Below, piece by piece: positions 56,271-64,000 of a stretch of 64,000 nucleotides of DNA. Within the stretch, counting starts at the first letter, position 1. Each line of letters begins with the position of its first letter. The DNA comes from Sphingomonas cavernae. Its GTDB lineage: Bacteria > Pseudomonadota > Alphaproteobacteria > Sphingomonadales > Sphingomonadaceae. The notes under the pieces are model-generated. The model was not told where the DNA came from, did no database searches, and saw only the letters and a program-made list of their open reading frames with translations. The stretch is taken from the NCBI RefSeq assembly GCF_003590775.1, contig NZ_QYUM01000004.1, positions 806,001-870,000 on the forward strand. The letters are read 5' to 3'. A program made the position numbers and the translations under genes.

Positions 56271-57365
56271 ATGCAGACCCAGTTTTTCCCGTCGCGCACC
56301 ATGTCCATTTACATGGGCCGGATGTTTCTGGTCCGCAGCTTCGCGGTGCTGGCCGCGCTGGTGCTCGTCCTGCAGGCGCTCGACCTGCTTGGCGAATCGG
56401 ACAAGATTCTGGCCTATCCCGGCAACGGCAACCCTGAACTGTGGACCTATGTGACGTTGCGCACGCCACAGATCATCGCGCGGTTCCTGCCCTTTTCGGT
56501 GCTGCTCGGCACGCTCATCACGCTGATCACGCTCAATCAGAACAGCGAGGTGGTCTCGATGAAGGCATCGGGGCTTTCGGCGCATCAGGTGCTGGCGCCG
56601 CTGATCCTCGCCAGTCTGCTCGTCGCGGGCGTCTCCTTCGCCTTCAACGAACGCATCGTCGCACGCGCTTCCGACACGCTCGACCGCTGGGAAAAGGCCG
56701 ATTTCGGTCCGCTGCCCAAGGACAAGGCGCTGCAGACCAATGTCTGGGTGCGCGACGGCAACAATCTCGTCCACGCCGCCGAAGTGCGCGGACGCGGCGC
56801 GAATACACGGCTCGACAAGGTCACGATCTATGACCGCGAAGCAGACAGCCTGCTCCAGATCATCGAAGCGCCATCGGCGAACTTTTCGGGACAAGGCTGG
56901 ACGCTTGCGGATGCCACGCGCTTCAATGTCGCGACGGGGGTGACCGAGCCGATGGGCACGATCACCGTCGGCGAGAGCATCCGCCCCGACCAGTTCACGC
57001 TGGCGCAGGTCGATCCCGACGGCCTGTCCTTCATGGGGCTCAAGGACGCAATCGCCGATCTCAACGATGCGGGCCGACCGACGCGCGCGCTGGAAGCCAA
57101 TTTATGGCACAAGATCGCGGGTCCCCTCTCCTCGGTGCTAATGCCGCTATTGGGCGCGGTCGCCGCCTTCGGCCTTGCGCGCTCGGGCCAGCTTTTCCTG
57201 CGTGCGGTGATCGGCATGGCGCTTGGCTTCGCGTATTTCGTCGCGGACAATTTCGGGCTCGCCATGGGCAATCTCGGCGCCTATCCGCCCTGGCTAGCGG
57301 CCTGGGGCCCATTCCTGCTGTTCTTCCTGATCGGCGAGACGGTGCTCATCCGGACCGAGGAATAG
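56271..57365 (+). CDS. lptG: LptG-type permease of the lipid/LPS exporter
   Basis: A 364-residue partner of LptF, with an N-terminal helix (RSFAVLAALVLVLQALDLLG), two helices around residues 60-130 (LPFSVLLGTLITLITLNQN; the MKASGLSAHQVLAPL coupling segment), a periplasmic domain and three C-terminal helices. It starts at the base after the lptF stop and has no spacer. LptB, LptC and LptA are not in this window. The downstream gene is a His-box hydroxylase 112 bp later. Confidence 0.9.
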   Translation: MQTQFFPSRTMSIYMGRMFLVRSFAVLAALVLVLQALDLLGESDKILAYPGNGNPELWTYVTLRTPQIIARFLPFSVLLGTLITLITLNQNSEVVSMKASGLSAHQVLAPLILASLLVAGVSFAFNERIVARASDTLDRWEKADFGPLPKDKALQTNVWVRDGNNLVHAAEVRGRGANTRLDKVTIYDREADSLLQIIEAPSANFSGQGWTLADATRFNVATGVTEPMGTITVGESIRPDQFTLAQVDPDGLSFMGLKDAIADLNDAGRPTRALEANLWHKIAGPLSSVLMPLLGAVAAFGLARSGQLFLRAVIGMALGFAYFVADNFGLAMGNLGAYPPWLAAWGPFLLFFLIGETVLIRTEE

Positions 57366-57477
57366 CGCCCGGTCTTGGCCCCATTTGTGCCGTATTGCCC
57401 CGGCAGAGCAGACCATTATATTGCTTGGCCTGCGTCTGAGAGACCGGGCCGACGACCAGTGAATCGAGGGTACGCAC

Positions 57478-58257
57478 GTGAAAACCGCTGAAACGGCGCA
57501 GACCGGCTTCTGGAACAAATCGCATCATCTCGACCGGATGACGCTGAAAGAACTCGTCGTCGCCTATTTCCAATATCCGGCGATCATCGCCTATCTGCTG
57601 CTCGCCGTCGTCGGCATCGGGCTTTGGACATGGCGCCCCGCGCCGCTCCTCCAGACCGCGGCCTCGATCGGCATTGCGGTGCTGATCTATCCGCTCGCCT
57701 GGTATTCGCTGCACCGGTGGGTGCTCCACAGCAAGTGGATGTGGAAGCACAAATGGCTCGCGGGCACGTGGAAGCGGATCCATTACGACCATCACCAGGA
57801 CCCCAATCATCTCGAGATTCTGTTCGGCGCGCTTCACACGACGCTGCCGACGATCGTCATCGCGACCGCGCCGCTCGGCTATCTCATCGGCGGCTTCGGC
57901 GGCGCCGCGATCGCGACCGCGACTGGGCTGCTCACCACCTGCTTCTACGAATTCTGCCACTGCATCCAGCATCTGGCGTACAAGCCCAAGAACAAGCTCA
58001 TCCTCATGATGAAGCAGCGCCACATGGCGCATCACTTCCATGACGAAACGGGCAATTTCGGCATCACCAACTATTTCTGGGACCGGCTGTTCGGCACGCT
58101 CTACGACCGCGTTTCGGAGCGCAGCAAGAGCCCGACCGTGTTCAATCTCGGCTACACGCCCGAGGTTGCCGAGACCTATCCCTATGTCGCCGATCTCTCG
58201 GGCGGCGTCGCCACCGGTCACCCGGTCGAACGGCTTCGCGCGAAGATGAAGGGCTGA
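57478..58257 (+). CDS. Fatty acid hydroxylase / sterol desaturase family protein, candidate ceramide acyl 2-hydroxylase
   Basis: A 259-residue integral membrane di-iron enzyme. Hydrophobic helices (about 32-50 and 60-78, 120-155) surround His boxes: H79-x4-H84, H102-x2-H105-H106, H161-x3-H165 and H182-x2-H185-H186 with H188. This is the PF04116-type hydroxylase pattern. Fungal and plant members hydroxylate the acyl chain of ceramides at C-2. Sphingomonad glycosphingolipids carry 2-hydroxymyristate, and this gene lies between lptG and the N-acyltransferase, so that reaction is a plausible role. Start is GTG 57478, after GAGGG. Alternative substrates include carotenoids or sterols. Confidence 0.8.
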   Translation: MKTAETAQTGFWNKSHHLDRMTLKELVVAYFQYPAIIAYLLLAVVGIGLWTWRPAPLLQTAASIGIAVLIYPLAWYSLHRWVLHSKWMWKHKWLAGTWKRIHYDHHQDPNHLEILFGALHTTLPTIVIATAPLGYLIGGFGGAAIATATGLLTTCFYEFCHCIQHLAYKPKNKLILMMKQRHMAHHFHDETGNFGITNYFWDRLFGTLYDRVSERSKSPTVFNLGYTPEVAETYPYVADLSGGVATGHPVERLRAKMKG

Positions 58258-58264
58258 CTTGGCG

Positions 58265-58331
58265 CGCCCCGGCGTAAGCCGGGGGCCCAGCTTTTTGCGA
58301 AAGCCTCTGGACCCCGGCTTGCGCCGGGGTA
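58265..58331. repeat. CCCCGGC inverted pair
   Basis: CCCCGGCGTAAGCCGGGG (left) faces CCCCGGCTTGCGCCGGGG (right). It belongs to the same family as 16651-16722, 59543-59622 and 60427-60506. Confidence 0.85.
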
Positions 58332-58365
58332 AAACCGCGCCCGACATGCGGGGAACCAACATAAA

Positions 58366-59517
58366 ATGACCGACATCACCATCCGGCCCGTCGAAACCGC
58401 GGCCGATCGCAAGGCGTTTGTGGACCTCGCTTACCGGCTCAATGCCAGCGATCCCAATTGGGTGGCCCCGCTCAAGGCGGAGGTTCACGGCCTGATCACG
58501 CCCGCCAAGAACCCCTGGTTCGGCCATGGCGAGGCGCAGCTCTTCCTCGCCGAGCGCGATGGCCGCGTGGTCGGACGCATCTCGGCGCATATCGACCATC
58601 TCGCGCTCACCCAGCCTGCGGCGCAGGGCATGGGCCCGGGCACCGGCAACTGGGGGATGATGGAGGCTGAGGACGAAGCCGTCTTTCAGGCGCTGATCGG
58701 GCGCGCCGAGCAGTGGCTGCGCGAAAAGGGCATGCACCGTTCGCTCGGCCCCTTGAGCCTGTCGATCTGGGACGAGCCCGGCCTGCTCGTCCGCGGCTTC
58801 GATCATCCGCCGACGGTGATGATGGGGCACAACAGCCCCGCCTATCGCGACTGGGTCGAGCATGCCGGTTATGCTGCCGCCAAGTCGCTCCTCACTTACG
58901 ACGTCGATATCACCGAAGGTTTTCCGCCGCTGGTGCAACGCATCGTCCAGTCGGGCGAGCGCAACAGCCGCATCGTCATCCGCAAGGTCGACAAAAGTCA
59001 CTTTGACCGGGAAGCCGCGCTGATCCTCGGCATCCTCAACGATGCCTGGTCGGACAACTGGGGCTTCGTGCCACTGACCGACGACGAGATTGCCTATGTC
59101 GGCAAGAAGCTGAAGCCCATCGTCTTCGAGGACCTGATCATGGTCGCCGAGGTCGAGGGCGAGCCCGTCGCTTTCATGATCGTGCTCCCCGATCTCAATG
59201 AGCCGCTCAAATCGATGGGCGGATCACTCCTTCCCTTTGGCTGGGCGAAGCTGCTCTGGTGGCTGCGCAAACCGAAGGTCAGGACGATGCGCGTCCCGCT
59301 GATGGGCGTGGTCAAGAAGCTCCAGTCCTCACGACTCGCCAGCCAGCTCGCCTTCATGATGATCGAATATATCCGGCGCGAGGCCATCAAGAACTACGGC
59401 GCCACGCGCGGCGAGATTGGCTGGATCCTCGACGACAACCAAGGCATGCGCGCGATCGCCGAAACGATCGAAAGCACCATCAACCGCGAATATGTGATCT
59501 ACGAAAAGCCGCTCTGA
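58366..59517 (+). CDS. GNAT-like N-acyltransferase, candidate bacterial ceramide synthase (bCerS)
   Basis: A 383-residue protein whose N-terminal half is an acyltransferase of the GNAT type (FLAERDGRVVGRISAHIDHL, then LREKGMHRSLGPLSLSIWDEPG). The C-terminal half contains VFEDLIMVAEVEGEPVAFM and IGWILDDNQGM. The length is twice that of a simple GNAT and fits the long acyltransferase family that includes Caulobacter bCerS, which N-acylates 3-ketodihydrosphingosine. Proximity to spt, lipid kinase and a reductase supports this. It would place a fatty acyl chain on the long-chain base, ahead of CerR reduction. Direct proof needs enzyme assay. Confidence 0.78.
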   Translation: MTDITIRPVETAADRKAFVDLAYRLNASDPNWVAPLKAEVHGLITPAKNPWFGHGEAQLFLAERDGRVVGRISAHIDHLALTQPAAQGMGPGTGNWGMMEAEDEAVFQALIGRAEQWLREKGMHRSLGPLSLSIWDEPGLLVRGFDHPPTVMMGHNSPAYRDWVEHAGYAAAKSLLTYDVDITEGFPPLVQRIVQSGERNSRIVIRKVDKSHFDREAALILGILNDAWSDNWGFVPLTDDEIAYVGKKLKPIVFEDLIMVAEVEGEPVAFMIVLPDLNEPLKSMGGSLLPFGWAKLLWWLRKPKVRTMRVPLMGVVKKLQSSRLASQLAFMMIEYIRREAIKNYGATRGEIGWILDDNQGMRAIAETIESTINREYVIYEKPL

Positions 59518-59542
59518 GCGTGGCTGGCCTGTGTCCCTCTAT

Positions 59543-59622
59543 GTACCCCGGCGCAGGCCGGGGTCCAGAGTGACTCGGTTCCGCGCCTATGTGCCACTGG
59601 ACCCCGGCCTGCGCCGGGGCAC
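59543..59622. repeat. CCCCGGC inverted pair
   Basis: GTACCCCGGCGCAGGCCGGGG (left) faces CCCCGGCCTGCGCCGGGG (right) in the convergent gap after the N-acyltransferase. Confidence 0.85.
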
Positions 59623-59679
59623 TCAGCGGTGCGCTCGCGCCTGTCACACATGGATTGCGACCGCAAGGAAGCGAACGCT

Positions 59680-60105
59680 CTAAATTCGCCCGAAGCCCTG
59701 GTTGTTGACCACGGGCTTCTTGCCGAATGCCGCGCGGCGCTCCACGAGCGGATTGCATTCGCGTTCGAGCAGCGCGAGCGTCGCCTCGAAGGTCGGGCGG
59801 AGCTGGACGACCTGCTGGAGCACCTCGTCGGGGGCTTCGTGGGTCTCGACGCAGCGGCGCGCAACCGCCTCGATCTGCTCGGCGAGCACCGACAGCGGCT
59901 CGGCGCCGAACTGGTGCGATTCGCCCTTCAGCGTATGCGCAGGCAGAATCAGCGCGGTCGCGTTCTTGGCGCGCATGGCCTCCTCGATCGCGGCGACCGA
60001 TTTGGTGCCGTCTTCCCGGAAATAACCGAGAATCCGGATGAAATCCGCGCCAAGTTCTTGCCGCGCAGCAAGAAAGGCCGGCCAATCGACGAGAGTCTGA
60101 TCCAT
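59680..60105 (-). CDS. Hpt domain phosphotransfer protein
   Basis: A 141-residue helical protein with the Hpt signature H57 in LPAHTLKGESHQFGA. Hpt proteins shuttle phosphate between hybrid kinases and response regulators. This stand-alone Hpt may serve the hybrid kinase encoded at 50468, which lacks an Hpt domain of its own, though other kinases are possible. The C-terminal 60 residues lack an obvious domain. The ATG at 60105 was chosen; a GTG nine bases upstream is in frame. Confidence 0.82.
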   Translation of the reverse strand: MDQTLVDWPAFLAARQELGADFIRILGYFREDGTKSVAAIEEAMRAKNATALILPAHTLKGESHQFGAEPLSVLAEQIEAVARRCVETHEAPDEVLQQVVQLRPTFEATLALLERECNPLVERRAAFGKKPVVNNQGFGRI

Positions 60106-60196
60106 CTGGGTCACGAAACCCGATCCTCCAGTAATCTGAAACGCTTGTTCCCGATCGGCAGAATAGCCCGAGGGCGGTAAACAGAGCGTTGACGCG

Positions 60197-60412
60197 TCAG
60201 GTTTCGATTTCGAAACCGGAGCCGATCCCGGTCGCGACGGGCGCGACCGCCCAGCCGCGCTCCTCGGCGAGCGCCGCAATCTCTCCAGCCGCGATCGGAT
60301 CGTCGGCGACGATGCGGATCGTCGCGCCCGCACCCGCCTCACGCGCCGCACGCGCGAGTCTCAGCACCGGCCAGGGGCAGCGCATCCCGCGCGCATCGAC
60401 GAGCGGGGTCAT
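60197..60412 (-). CDS. Sulfurtransferase TusA/SirA family protein
   Basis: A 71-residue protein of the TusA/SirA/YedF family. The CPxP motif is seen as ARGMRCPWPVLRLARAA, with the Cys that carries sulfur in TusA. Small members move sulfur for tRNA thiolation, molybdenum cofactor or other uses; which applies here is not shown. GAGG precedes the ATG at 60412. It stands alone between Hpt and der, with a repeat upstream. Confidence 0.85.
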   Translation of the reverse strand: MTPLVDARGMRCPWPVLRLARAAREAGAGATIRIVADDPIAAGEIAALAEERGWAVAPVATGIGSGFEIET

Positions 60413-60426
60413 GCGATTACCTCGGA

Positions 60427-60506
60427 GTACCCCGGCGAAAGCCGGGGTCCAGGAGTCACGAGCACCGTGATCTGCCACCCTGGACCCCGGCTTTCGCCGG
60501 GGTACT
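60427..60506. repeat. CCCCGGCGAAAGCCGGGG inverted pair
   Basis: CCCCGGCGAAAGCCGGGG (left) faces CCCCGGCTTTCGCCGGGG (right) between the TusA-like gene and der. The arms are the same as those at 16651-16722. Confidence 0.88.
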
Positions 60507-60520
60507 CGAAGCGGAGTCCC

Positions 60521-61885
60521 TCACTTCCCATAGGGATTCTTTGGCGCCCTCAGCGTCAGCCGCACGGGCACCGCACCAAAGCCCAGCTCGCGGCGGATTC
60601 CGTTGACCAGATAGCGGCGATAGCTTTCGGGCAACTGGTCGACGCGCGTTCCGAACAGCACGAAGCCCGGCGGGCGCGTCTTGGCCTGCGTCACATAGCG
60701 CAGCTTGATGCGCTTTCCGCCGGGCGCCGGCGGCGGATTGGCTTCGATCGCGCGCTCGAACCAGCGGTTGAGCTGTCCCGTCGAAACACGCTTGGACCAC
60801 GCCTCTCGCGTCTCGAAGGCGACGTCGACCATCTGGTCGATGCCCTTGCCCGTCGCCGCGGAAACCGCGATCAGCGGCACGCCCTTCACCTGCGCCAGTC
60901 CCTCGTCGAGTGCCTTGCGTATTCCCTGAAACAGGCTGGAGGGATCCTCTGCGACATCCCATTTGTTGATCGCGATGACGAGCGCGCGGCCTTCCTCGAG
61001 CACGCGGTCGGCGATTCGCAGATCCTGTACCTCGAGCCCGCGCGTGGCATCGAGGAGCAACACGACCACCTCCGCAAAATCGACCGCATGGAGGGCATCG
61101 GCGGCCGAGAGCTTCTCCAGCTTGTCCTGCACCTTGGCCTTTTTGCGGAGCCCGGCGGTGTCGATCAGCCGCAGCGGGCGCGCACCACCCTCATGCGGCC
61201 AGGCGAGATCGATCGCGATCGAGTCGCGCGTGATCCCCGCCTCGGGACCCGTGATCATCCGGTCTTCGCCGAGGATCTTGTTCACGAGCGTCGATTTGCC
61301 CGCATTGGGCCGCCCGACGATCGCGAGCTTGAGCGGACCATCCTCGTCCGCGTCGTCGTCATCGTCATCGCCGTCGTCCCCGCGGTCGATATGCGGGAGG
61401 AGCGCTTCGAAGAGATCGGCGACGCCTTCGCCATGCTCGGCGGAAATCTGCACGGGATCTCCGAATCCGAGCTCAAGCGATTCGAGAATACCCGCCTCAC
61501 CCGCGCGCCCCTCGGCCTTGTTGGCGACGAGGATGACCGGCGTGGTGCTCCCGCGCAGCCACCGTGCGATCTCGGCGTCGAGCGGGACGATCCCCGCGCG
61601 CGCGTCGATCAGGAACAGCGCGACATCGGCCTCGGCAACCGCGGCTTCGGTCTGCACGCGCATCCTGCCGGGAAGGCTCTGCGGATCCTCGTCCTCGAAG
61701 CCCGCCGTATCGAACAGGCGGAAATCAAGGCCAAGAAGATTGGCCTCGCCCTCTCGCCGGTCGCGTGTCACGCCGGGCAGGTCGTCGACCAGCGCGAGCT
61801 TCTTACCGACGAGCCGGTTGAACAATGTCGATTTGCCCACATTGGGTCGCCCGACAATGGCGACAACGGGCAATCTCCTGGCCAT
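60521..61885 (-). CDS. der: Ribosome-biogenesis GTPase Der (EngA)
   Basis: A 454-residue double GTPase needed for 50S subunit assembly. The first G domain has GRPNVGKST near the N-terminus, and the second has GRPNAGKST after an acidic linker of Asp/Glu repeats. The C-terminal KH-like domain includes [21 protein letters not shown] precedes the ATG. It is downstream of bamB, the usual order bamB-der, with a hairpin in the 111-bp gap. Confidence 0.97.
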   Translation of the reverse strand: MARRLPVVAIVGRPNVGKSTLFNRLVGKKLALVDDLPGVTRDRREGEANLLGLDFRLFDTAGFEDEDPQSLPGRMRVQTEAAVAEADVALFLIDARAGIVPLDAEIARWLRGSTTPVILVANKAEGRAGEAGILESLELGFGDPVQISAEHGEGVADLFEALLPHIDRGDDGDDDDDDADEDGPLKLAIVGRPNAGKSTLVNKILGEDRMITGPEAGITRDSIAIDLAWPHEGGARPLRLIDTAGLRKKAKVQDKLEKLSAADALHAVDFAEVVVLLLDATRGLEVQDLRIADRVLEEGRALVIAINKWDVAEDPSSLFQGIRKALDEGLAQVKGVPLIAVSAATGKGIDQMVDVAFETREAWSKRVSTGQLNRWFERAIEANPPPAPGGKRIKLRYVTQAKTRPPGFVLFGTRVDQLPESYRRYLVNGIRRELGFGAVPVRLTLRAPKNPYGK

Positions 61886-61907
61886 CTGGCCTTCTCCATA
61901 AGCAATC

Positions 61908-61943
61908 GAGGACGACCCACCCCAGATGGGGCGGATCGTCCTC
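61908..61943. other. Strong hairpin between bamB and der
   Basis: GAGGACGA (61908-61915) and TCGTCCTC (61936-61943) close a stem that continues with CCCC/GGGG inside. There is no adjacent T-run. It might attenuate read-through from bamB into der or stabilise the bamB message end. Confidence 0.6.
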
Positions 61944-61996
61944 TCGATTCAACCAAATTGTCGCGATGCCTGCGCCCGGATCGGCGCGGGCTCGCT

Positions 61997-63370
61997 TCAG
62001 CGGAAGGCGGTCAGCCGGCCACTGTCATCGAGAATGTAGAGCGTGTTGTTGGCGACCACGGGGGGCAGATCGACCGCCGCCTTCAGCTCACGCTGGTTCC
62101 CGATCGCGCCGTCGGTGGGCGAAACCTCGGCGAGGACGCCCTGATTGTTCACCAGCACCAGCCGGTCGCCCGCGAGCACGGGCCCCTGCCAGCTAATCGG
62201 TCCCGTCTTCTTTTTCTCGTTCTCGTAGCGCGCGAGTTGCGTCATCCAGCGCACCTTGCCGCTGACGCGCGACAGGCAGAGCAGCTTTGCCTCGTCGGTC
62301 ACCACGAACACCCATTCGCCCGATACCCAGGGGGTAGCGATACCCGCGACGTTGATTTCCCAGAGGCGCTGGCCGGTCACCAGCTCGAGCGATACCATGC
62401 GGCCGCCCTGCCCGACCGCGAAGACGCGGCCCTGATCGATCACGGGATCGGCGTCGATGTCGCTCAGGATGCCGACCTGTGTCGAGATGCTCGTGCGTGC
62501 AAGCGCATCCTGCCACACTTCCTGACCGTTCTCGTAGCGATAGGCGCTGAGCTCGCCCGACGAATAGCCCGCGACGACCGTGCCCTGCGCCACCGCAGGG
62601 CTGGCGACGCCAAAGACGCCCGCGGTCTCGAGCGTGCCCGAACGCGTCCATTCCAGATTGCCGTCGCTCATGCGCATCGCGAAGATCTGGTTGTCCTGGC
62701 TCATCACATAGACATTGCCGTTTCCAACGCCCGGCGCGCCGCGCAGCGGGCCGCCAGGACGCTTTTTCCAGAGCTGTGCTCCGGTCTGGGCGTTGAATGC
62801 CGCGACGTCGCCGATGCCGTTGGTGGCATAGAGCGTGCCGCCGTCATAGCTCACGCCGCCGCCGAAGAGCAGCCCGACATCGCCCGTCAGCTCGCCCGTC
62901 CACCAGCTCCGGCCGCCAGCGACATCCTTTGCGTCGCCGATCTGGACGGTCCACACTTCCGCGCCCGACTGCGCGTCATAGGCGTGCAGTTTCGCACGGC
63001 TGTCGACCGCATAGACACGGCCCTCGGCGACGACGGGCGCGGATGCGAGGCGCTCATATTTGCTGCTGCCCGCCATGTTTGCGGTCCAGGCGGGCGAAAG
63101 CGATGCGCCCAGCGCCAGATGCCCCATCGACTTGGAGGCACTGCCCCCCGGCTGGGTCCATTCGGCGTTGGCCGCGGCGGCGGGCAGGACAACCGCGACT
63201 TCAGCGAGCGCAGGATCAACCTCGACGCTGGTCTCGGCGGTCAGCACCGGAACGCGCTTGCCCACGGTTGGTGTCTTGGGCTTGTTGTCGCCGCCGCCCC
63301 CGAGGATGCTGCAGCCGCCAAGCAGGATTGCGGCAGCCGCAACCAGAACTCCATTCCTCACCAAGGTCAT
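61997..63370 (-). CDS. bamB: Outer-membrane assembly lipoprotein BamB
   Basis: A 457-residue lipoprotein of the BAM complex, which inserts beta-barrel proteins in the outer membrane. The signal ends in the lipobox LGGC. The rest is a PQQ-like eight-bladed beta-propeller with repeated blades such as GRVYAVDSRAKLHAYDAQSG and GTLYATNGIGDVAAFNAQTG. It overlaps the preceding TPR gene as ATGA, so the two are coupled. The TPR-bamB-der order is conserved in proteobacteria. Confidence 0.95.
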   Translation of the reverse strand: MTLVRNGVLVAAAAILLGGCSILGGGGDNKPKTPTVGKRVPVLTAETSVEVDPALAEVAVVLPAAAANAEWTQPGGSASKSMGHLALGASLSPAWTANMAGSSKYERLASAPVVAEGRVYAVDSRAKLHAYDAQSGAEVWTVQIGDAKDVAGGRSWWTGELTGDVGLLFGGGVSYDGGTLYATNGIGDVAAFNAQTGAQLWKKRPGGPLRGAPGVGNGNVYVMSQDNQIFAMRMSDGNLEWTRSGTLETAGVFGVASPAVAQGTVVAGYSSGELSAYRYENGQEVWQDALARTSISTQVGILSDIDADPVIDQGRVFAVGQGGRMVSLELVTGQRLWEINVAGIATPWVSGEWVFVVTDEAKLLCLSRVSGKVRWMTQLARYENEKKKTGPISWQGPVLAGDRLVLVNNQGVLAEVSPTDGAIGNQRELKAAVDLPPVVANNTLYILDDSGRLTAFR

Positions 63371-64000
63371 TCCTTCTTTTCCCCACGCGGCTCAACGACC
63401 GCATCAACCCCCAATACGCCCGCCATCTGGACCGCGCGTGAACGGATCGATTCCGGAACGCTTTCATCCTTCGCAATTGCGGCGAAAAGCGGGCCGGCGA
63501 GGTCGGGCTTGTTCATGTTGAGATAGGCGACAGCGGCCATCTCGCCGGCGCTGCCGAACCACGGCCCGCCTTCGACCGCCAGCGGCTTCAGGCGTGCGAC
63601 CACGTCCTGCGGCTTCAGGCTGTCATATTCGGCGGCGGTCTGACGAACCAGCGCAAGATCGCGAAACGGCTTGGCGACGCTCTGGTCCTCGGCAACAGCC
63701 TTGTAACCCGCGACTGCGGCCTTGGTGTCGCCCGCCTGCAGCTTCATGCTGGCGAGCGTCAGCCTGGCGGTGGTGCGATAGCCGTCATTCTTGCTTTCGA
63801 TCAGCGGTTTCAGCCGCGCCTCGACGCCTTGCTGGCGGCCCGCCTCGAGGTCGTCGAGGATCTGGACCAGCGCCTCGCCCTCGGCTTCGGCCTTCTTGGT
63901 CTGCTCATGGCTCCACCACAGCCAGCCGCCAAAGGCGGCAAGCGCGATGACGACCGCGACGATCGCGGCCTTGCCCCAGCGCCTGGCCGCGCGCGCAACC
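63367..64000 (-). CDS. YfgM-like TPR membrane protein (partial, runs off the window end)
   Basis: At least 210 residues are visible; the start lies beyond the window. A basic RAARRWGK stretch leads into one membrane helix (IVAVVIALAAFGGWLWW) and then a periplasmic helical TPR domain (ALVQILDDLEAGRQQG, LTLASMKLQAGDTKAAV, GEMAAVAYLNMNKPDL). This is the layout of YfgM/ancillary SecYEG subunit family proteins, which lie upstream of bamB. The gene overlaps bamB by 4 bp. Confidence 0.88.
   Translation of the reverse strand, partial: VARAARRWGKAAIVAVVIALAAFGGWLWWSHEQTKKAEAEGEALVQILDDLEAGRQQGVEARLKPLIESKNDGYRTTARLTLASMKLQAGDTKAAVAGYKAVAEDQSVAKPFRDLALVRQTAAEYDSLKPQDVVARLKPLAVEGGPWFGSAGEMAAVAYLNMNKPDLAGPLFAAIAKDESVPESIRSRAVQMAGVLGVDAVVEPRGEKKE

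Noticed and set aside
60467-63526. A 1019-codon open frame on the plus strand
   Set aside because: It runs antisense to der and bamB, whose motifs are clear. Its translation is Arg/His/Asp-rich with no domain, as expected for a shadow frame in GC-rich DNA.

Overview
The window comes from a GC-rich alphaproteobacterium, almost certainly a sphingomonad (Sphingomonadaceae; the genus cannot be fixed by reading). The evidence is a soluble serine palmitoyltransferase beside its own acyl carrier protein, large TonB-dependent receptor/LacI/GntR sugar-uptake logic, an Ala/Lys-tailed ribosomal protein L21 and many intergenic palindromic repeats. No rRNA, tRNA, CRISPR array, insertion-sequence transposase or phage gene was seen.

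Layout. (1) 0-5.1 kb: the signal peptide of an exported protein on the minus strand, then an alpha/beta hydrolase and two secreted serine hydrolases of beta-lactamase/PBP type. (2) 5.3-12.5 kb: an AlkA-type DNA glycosylase, a DUF559 endonuclease-like gene enclosed by inverted repeats, an S9 peptidase, a GMC flavoprotein with a ferredoxin-like cysteine motif, purU and a LacI regulator with a candidate operator. (3) 12.6-16.6 kb: methionine ABC importer metN-metI-metQ and a class I aminotransferase that may act on methionine. (4) 16.7-24.4 kb: a complete five-step histidine-degradation set using the HutF/HutG route, divergently transcribed (hutF-hutC left, hutI-hutH-hutG-hutU right) from a palindromic candidate HutC operator. 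(5) 24.5-38.1 kb: a class A beta-lactamase-like lipoprotein, then a chitin/GlcNAc regulon: TonB receptor, GH20 hexosaminidase, EIIA-HPr-EI fusion and EIIBC on the minus strand; GntR regulator, SIS-type GlcN-6-P deaminase and nagA on the plus strand. The divergent promoter carries three AGACCA boxes spaced exactly 12 bp apart. (6) 38.3-45.5 kb: housekeeping rplU-rpmA and obgE-proB, interrupted by acetyltransferases, a ferritin-like hydrolase family protein, a TetR regulator and an alpha/beta hydrolase. (7) 45.5-59.5 kb: a probable sphingolipid synthesis and export locus (reductase, ACP, serine palmitoyltransferase, nucleotidyltransferase, DAGK-type lipid kinase, DUF2141 protein, LptF, LptG, membrane hydroxylase, GNAT N-acyltransferase) together with a hybrid sensor kinase and an orphan PycTM-like membrane protein. 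(8) 59.7-64 kb: an Hpt protein, a TusA/SirA protein, der, bamB and a YfgM-like TPR protein cut by the window end.

The most interesting part is region 7. Genes matching each step known for bacterial ceramide and ceramide-phosphoglycerate synthesis in Caulobacter lie within 14 kb of LptF/LptG-type transporter subunits and a His-box hydroxylase that could make the 2-hydroxyacyl chain typical of sphingomonad sphingolipids. All functional names are from motif recognition and gene context; no database search was run.
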